The translations under genes and the position numbers were made by a program. From CAYFJO01 sp964343305 (GTDB taxonomy: Bacteria > Planctomycetota > Planctomycetia > Pirellulales > Pirellulaceae): a stretch of 8,205 nt of DNA. The DNA is taken from NCBI GenBank assembly GCA_964343305.1, contig CAYFJO010000464.1:1-8205 (forward strand), written 5' to 3'. Numbering within the stretch: position 1 is the first letter of the stretch; each line of letters begins with the position of its first letter. Under the pieces are notes generated by a model, which was given only the letters and a program-made list of their open reading frames with translations, did no database searches and was not told the DNA's origin. This document shows positions 5,725 through 8,205 of this stretch, one piece after another.

Positions 5725-5967
5725 TCAATCGTAGTGGCCCACTGCAAATTCACGGGAATGCGTGAGTTGATAATTTGGATCAATCCAACAACGCGGCAAT
5801 TCCTCGCCCGACGGGAAGATTAATTTGTCCTTGGAATACATTGTCCAGTCTTGTTCTTCCTCGCCCGATTGGTCGCGCCCCGCGACTTCCATCTGCATCG
5901 GATCAATCAAGACTTCGAGGTTTTTGATCCGCACCAAATCTCCGGACTGCTTTTCTTTCAGAAACAT
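5725..5967 (-). CDS. Conserved-looking small hypothetical protein, 80 residues
   Basis: The product opens MFLKEKQSGDLVRIKNLEVL and carries a later LIFPSGEELPRCWIDPNY motif. I recall similar short proteins in Gram-negative genomes with a LVFPSGE-LPRCW-DP ending, sometimes labelled acetyltransferase by automatic annotation. At 80 residues there is no room for an acetyltransferase domain and no such motif is seen, so that label should not be used. It is soluble, rich in acidic residues in its middle (QSGEEEQD), and has one cysteine. GAGGTG lies four bases before the ATG. The stop codon TGA overlaps the ribosome binding site of the TerB-like gene, and the 75-residue gene ends 15 bases upstream. 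These spacings mark it as an internal operon gene. Confidence 0.75.
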   Translation of the reverse strand: MFLKEKQSGDLVRIKNLEVLIDPMQMEVAGRDQSGEEEQDWTMYSKDKLIFPSGEELPRCWIDPNYQLTHSREFAVGHYD

Positions 5968-5982
5968 GACGCACCTCGTCGT

Positions 5983-6210
5983 TTAGTGTGGAAGCAGGTC
6001 GTGTTCTTCTTGCTCGAATTGAGCGAGACTTTTCTCAACGAGATGTTCCCAAGAAATCCCTCGTCGTTGGCAGAGATGCATGATGTCTGCCGTTAACGCC
6101 TGCATCGCTTCCTCAAGCGGCTCGCCACCCAGGCCCATTCCCATCCAGGTGTAATGCTTCGAACGAATCACGTCGTCAACATTGTCAGACCAGTTTCGCC
6201 GATCAATCAT
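5983..6210 (-). CDS. Small hypothetical protein, 75 residues
   Basis: I do not recognise this family. The product starts MIDRRNWSDNVDDVIRSKHY, has a glycine/methionine stretch WMGMGLGGEPLEEAM, then a probable helix around LTADIMHLCQRRGISWEHLV and an acidic tail ending EQEEHDLLPH. No membrane span or signal is visible. AAAGGA lies six bases before ATG 6210, in a leader almost identical to that of the 96-residue gene at 2798. It sits ~90 bases after the first-listed CBS gene and 15 bases before the 80-residue gene, so it belongs to the same stress-type array. Confidence 0.7.
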   Translation of the reverse strand: MIDRRNWSDNVDDVIRSKHYTWMGMGLGGEPLEEAMQALTADIMHLCQRRGISWEHLVEKSLAQFEQEEHDLLPH

Positions 6211-6300
6211 GGGATGATCCTTTCGTCGAACAAGTTCAAATTATTCTGACTCGGCCATCGCGGCGGCTAGTTTCTTAGTCGTCATCACGGGGCAAGGTGT

Positions 6301-6783
6301 TCATTGGCTGAACCCTTCAGGATCGTTGTAAACCGGCATGCCCACATCGGCTCCTTCGCCTTGGATATAGCTCTTCATGCAATGGTTTTCCATTTCCAGT
6401 TCGTCGTGATGTGCTTTGACGATGTCGCCGATTGAAATGATGCCCAACAAGCGTGCCTCGTCCATCACGGGCAAGTGGCGGATGCGATGCTCGGTCATGA
6501 TTCTCATTGCGCTTCGCAACGTGTCTTCCAGCGATGCCGTGATTACATCAAGCGACATCACCTCGCGCACGCGCAATTGTTCCAATGGTTTTCGATGTGC
6601 GGCCTGGGCCCGCAAGATGTCACGCTCGGTGATGATGCCCATTATTTCGCTGTCGCCTTCGCAGACGATCAGAGATCCGACGTTGTACTTCACCAACTCC
6701 ATTACGACATCGTCAGCGGTTGCATCCGGACCGATGGTGTAAATCTCTGTCCCCTTGGTGCGAAGGATATTCGAAACAAACAT
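6301..6783 (-). CDS. Two-CBS-domain protein, 160 residues (second of a tandem pair)
   Basis: The protein is a stand-alone Bateman module of two CBS domains. CBS1 spans about residues 14-62, with GSLIVCEGDSEIMGIITERD and ILRAQ. CBS2 spans about 72-125, with VREVMSLDVITAS, EHRIRHLPVMDEA, and LLGIISIGDIVKAH. CBS pairs usually bind AMP, ATP, SAM or related adenosyl ligands between the domains, and the Thr/Ser-x-x-Asp signatures (TERD, SIGD) that contact the ribose are present in both. A ~35-residue tail (NHCMKSYIQGEGAD and onward) follows the second domain, as in many bacterial stand-alone CBS proteins. ATG 6783 has AGGAG seven bases upstream. The gene starts 17 bases after the stop of its paralogue, so they are co-transcribed. 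It likely senses cell energy or nucleotide state; the output partner is not visible. Confidence 0.88.
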   Translation of the reverse strand: MFVSNILRTKGTEIYTIGPDATADDVVMELVKYNVGSLIVCEGDSEIMGIITERDILRAQAAHRKPLEQLRVREVMSLDVITASLEDTLRSAMRIMTEHRIRHLPVMDEARLLGIISIGDIVKAHHDELEMENHCMKSYIQGEGADVGMPVYNDPEGFSQ

Positions 6784-6800
6784 GGCAAGGCTCCTGGTCG

Positions 6801-7262
6801 TTACGTCCACATTCCGGCTCGGTCCTGCAACTCGCGGCTCATGTGCCACGTGGACAACGTGAGTTCCTGAAGTTGCGCATTCATGACATCGCCGATCGAG
6901 ACGATTTCGAGCAACCGTTCGCGTTCCATGACCGGCAAGTGCCGCACGCGATGCTTCGTCATCAGTCGCATCGCTTCTTCGATTTCCATTCCCGGCTCGG
7001 CGGTGATTAAGTCACTGGTCATCGCATGGCCGACCGTCAACTGATCGAGCGGCGCTTCGTGAGCGTTTTGGGCTCGGAGAATGTCGCGTTCGGTGATAAT
7101 ACCGATCATCTGCACGTCGGTCCCTTTCGCCGCCGACTCGCAAACGATCAACGAACCGATGTTGAAGCGAACCAGTTCTCCAACCGCCTGATCGAGTGTC
7201 GCGGCAGGACCGATGGTGTGAACGCCGAAACCCTTTTCCTTGAGGGTGCGATACAATGTCAT
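6801..7262 (-). CDS. Two-CBS-domain protein, 153 residues (first of a tandem pair)
   Basis: It has the same layout as its neighbour. CBS1 is at about residues 14-66, ending MIGIITERDILRAQ. CBS2 is at about 76-130, with AMTSDLITAEPGMEI, KHRVRHLPVMERE and LLEIVSIGDVMNAQ. The two proteins share long blocks (TIGP, NIGSLIVCE/NVGSLIVCE, GIITERDILRAQ, RHLPVM), so the pair arose by duplication. This copy has an insertion of about four residues in CBS1 (SAAKGTDVQ), a glutamate where a glycine is usual before the second nucleotide motif (LLEIVSIGD), and a different C-terminal tail (TWHMSRELQDRAG). Those differences may give it another ligand or partner. ATG 7262 is preceded by AAAGGGTGAAACG, giving a good ribosome binding site. 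It lies 28 bases after the membrane stress-protein gene. Confidence 0.88.
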   Translation of the reverse strand: MTLYRTLKEKGFGVHTIGPAATLDQAVGELVRFNIGSLIVCESAAKGTDVQMIGIITERDILRAQNAHEAPLDQLTVGHAMTSDLITAEPGMEIEEAMRLMTKHRVRHLPVMERERLLEIVSIGDVMNAQLQELTLSTWHMSRELQDRAGMWT

Positions 7263-7290
7263 CGTTTCACCCTTTCACCTACTGCGACAA

Positions 7291-7815
7291 TTACCCTTCG
7301 GCCAATTTTATTGGCTTGGTGCCGGCGTGCTCCAAGATCTGCTCGGTTTCCTCCAAATGTTGGGCGGCCTGCTGGTCGTGGTCCTCGGCGGCCACTAGGA
7401 TGTCGCCACGCTGGATTTCCTGGTCGTAGAAGTCGGCCAGCTCCTTTTCCAAGCCGCGGGTCATCATCTCGCCAAGAAACCCGCCGAGCACTGCACCGGC
7501 CAGCCCGCAGAACATAGCGAGACTCAAGACGAATACTCCCGCATCGGCCGCGACCGCCGTCACAATGCCGATGATGATTCCAAGAATGCCACCAATCGCA
7601 GCTCCGCCGGCCACTGCTCTTAGCGAGTAGAATCCTGCCGGCTCCTGGTGCTCGTAGGCGCGGAAGTGTCGTTCCTTGGCCTGGTCCGAACAGACGACCG
7701 TGATTTGTTCATCGGTGAACCCATGCTGCTTGAGTTGTTCGACGGCATGTTCAGCATGCTCGACGTCGTGGAAAACACCGGCGCGGATTGGTTTATCCAA
7801 CACGTTCGTTGCCAT
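7291..7815 (-). CDS. Glycine-rich membrane stress protein with N-terminal YflT/GSP17M-like domain
   Basis: The 174-residue product begins with a small alpha/beta segment (AGVFHDVEHAEHAVEQLKQH, then GFTDEQITVVCSD, residues about 12-50) like the N-terminal domain of general stress protein 17M/YflT and low-temperature-induced proteins. Two glycine-rich hydrophobic segments follow: about 63-90 (AGGAAIGGILGIIIGIVTAV) and about 92-117 (VFVLSLAMFCGLAGAVLGGF), typical of glycine-zipper helices in the inner membrane. The C-terminal part (LADFYDQEIQRGDILVAAED) is a second strand-containing segment, ending in an acidic/histidine-rich tail. The family is associated with stress response; its biochemical role is not established. 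ATG 7815 was chosen because it fits the family start. ATG 7848 would add 11 residues, and neither has a strong ribosome binding site. It lies between the zinc ribbon gene and the CBS pair. Confidence 0.75.
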   Translation of the reverse strand: MATNVLDKPIRAGVFHDVEHAEHAVEQLKQHGFTDEQITVVCSDQAKERHFRAYEHQEPAGFYSLRAVAGGAAIGGILGIIIGIVTAVAADAGVFVLSLAMFCGLAGAVLGGFLGEMMTRGLEKELADFYDQEIQRGDILVAAEDHDQQAAQHLEETEQILEHAGTKPIKLAEG

Positions 7816-7865
7816 GATCAATTCCATTTCATGCGAAACCTGGCTCATTCAAGAAACGCGGTCCG

Positions 7866-8033
7866 TCACGATTTCTTTGAGGTTTTTGCGTACACCTGCG
7901 AGACGAGTTGCTCCACTTTCTTACTATTGCATTTGGGACACTTCACTTCTTTGTGATCATCGTGCTCCTCGAAGGTTTGCGTGTCCGTGAATTCGTGACC
8001 GCACTTCGTACACTCGAAATCGTGATAGGCCAT
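7866..8033 (-). CDS. FmdB-type zinc ribbon protein, 55 residues
   Basis: The product is a single small zinc ribbon: MAYHDFECTKCGHEF with Cys8 and Cys11, then VKCPKCNSKKVEQL with Cys32 and Cys35, which together make the four-cysteine metal site. The pattern Y-x-F-x-C-x-x-C-G-x-x-F and the late CPxC is that of the FmdB/putative regulatory zinc ribbon family. Such proteins are widespread and short; a role in regulation has been suggested but is not shown in general. ATG 8033 has AAAGGGAG five bases upstream, which settles the start over longer in-frame options to 8189. It ends about 50 bases before the membrane stress gene and follows the partial gene at the right edge by 40 bases. Confidence 0.85.
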   Translation of the reverse strand: MAYHDFECTKCGHEFTDTQTFEEHDDHKEVKCPKCNSKKVEQLVSQVYAKTSKKS

Positions 8034-8073
8034 TTCATCTCCCTTTCCAGGCGAGTTACTTGTGTCCCCGCGA

Positions 8074-8205
8074 TTAAACCATTCGACCAACCACGAGAAT
8101 GAAACGCGGATCGTCCCACAGCCCTTCGTACCATCGGGGCGTCTTCTTTGGACTCGCATCACCCGGTGTTTCGTAGAGATCTGAATCACTCGGTTGCGGT
8201 TTTCG
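8074..8205 (-). CDS. C-terminal end of an unrecognised protein (partial, runs off the right edge)
   Basis: A minus-strand frame open to the window edge ends at TAA 8074-8076 and encodes 43 residues: a polar, proline-rich stretch (RKPQPSDSDLYETPGDASPK) followed by RWYEGLWDDPRFILVVGRMV. The residue composition and the aromatic-rich closing block look like real protein and not an antisense shadow. The 40-base gap to the zinc ribbon gene suggests it belongs to the same transcription unit. I do not recognise the family from this fragment. Confidence 0.55.
   Translation of the reverse strand, partial: RKPQPSDSDLYETPGDASPKKTPRWYEGLWDDPRFILVVGRMV

Noticed and set aside
8034..8189. Long version of the zinc ribbon protein starting at 8189
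   Set aside because: The strong AAAGGGAG ribosome site before 8033 and the family's usual short length favour the short form. The upstream bases are better explained by another reading frame ending at 8074.

Overview
The window reads like chromosome from a Planctomycetota bacterium, probably of the Pirellula/Rhodopirellula type. This is an inference from moderate GC content, a secreted-type sulfatase remnant, the style of the STAS and CBS proteins, and many short hypothetical proteins. I could not run any database search. No rRNA, tRNA or CRISPR array was seen.

Left part (1-2476): a zone of broken genes. On the minus strand there is the C-terminal part of a sulfatase, followed by the signal-peptide start of another exported protein that leaves the window. 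Upstream of the sulfatase remnant, and pointing the opposite way, lies the 5' part of a group II intron: a structured RNA region and the first ~80 residues of its reverse transcriptase/maturase. The 3' part of the intron is missing. After ~160 bases of unassigned sequence comes a plus-strand ORF that is clearly the N-terminal half of an indoleamine 2,3-dioxygenase-like heme protein. It ends before the half that carries the proximal heme histidine. Three truncated genes in a row point to deletion and rearrangement around a mobile element.

Middle part (2508-4928): two small minus-strand genes in a tight pair, a 65-residue single-span membrane protein and a 96-residue soluble protein. A ~450-base spacer without a convincing gene separates them from a signalling group. 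That group holds a degenerate response-regulator receiver without its phospho-aspartate, a STAS-domain protein without the usual phospho-serine, and a second STAS protein on the opposite strand. The two STAS genes overlap tail to tail by 21 bases.

Right part (5145-8205): a minus-strand array of closely spaced genes with good ribosome binding sites. In transcription order: the C-terminus of an unknown protein entering from the right edge, an FmdB-type zinc ribbon, a glycine-rich two-span membrane stress protein, two tandem two-CBS-domain proteins, a 75-residue protein, an 80-residue protein and a TerB-like protein. A hairpin followed by a T run ~115 bases beyond the last stop may end the transcript. 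The likely theme is energy-state or stress sensing (CBS domains commonly bind adenine nucleotides), with several uncharacterised small partners. Further along the same strand, past the hairpin, lies one of the STAS genes.
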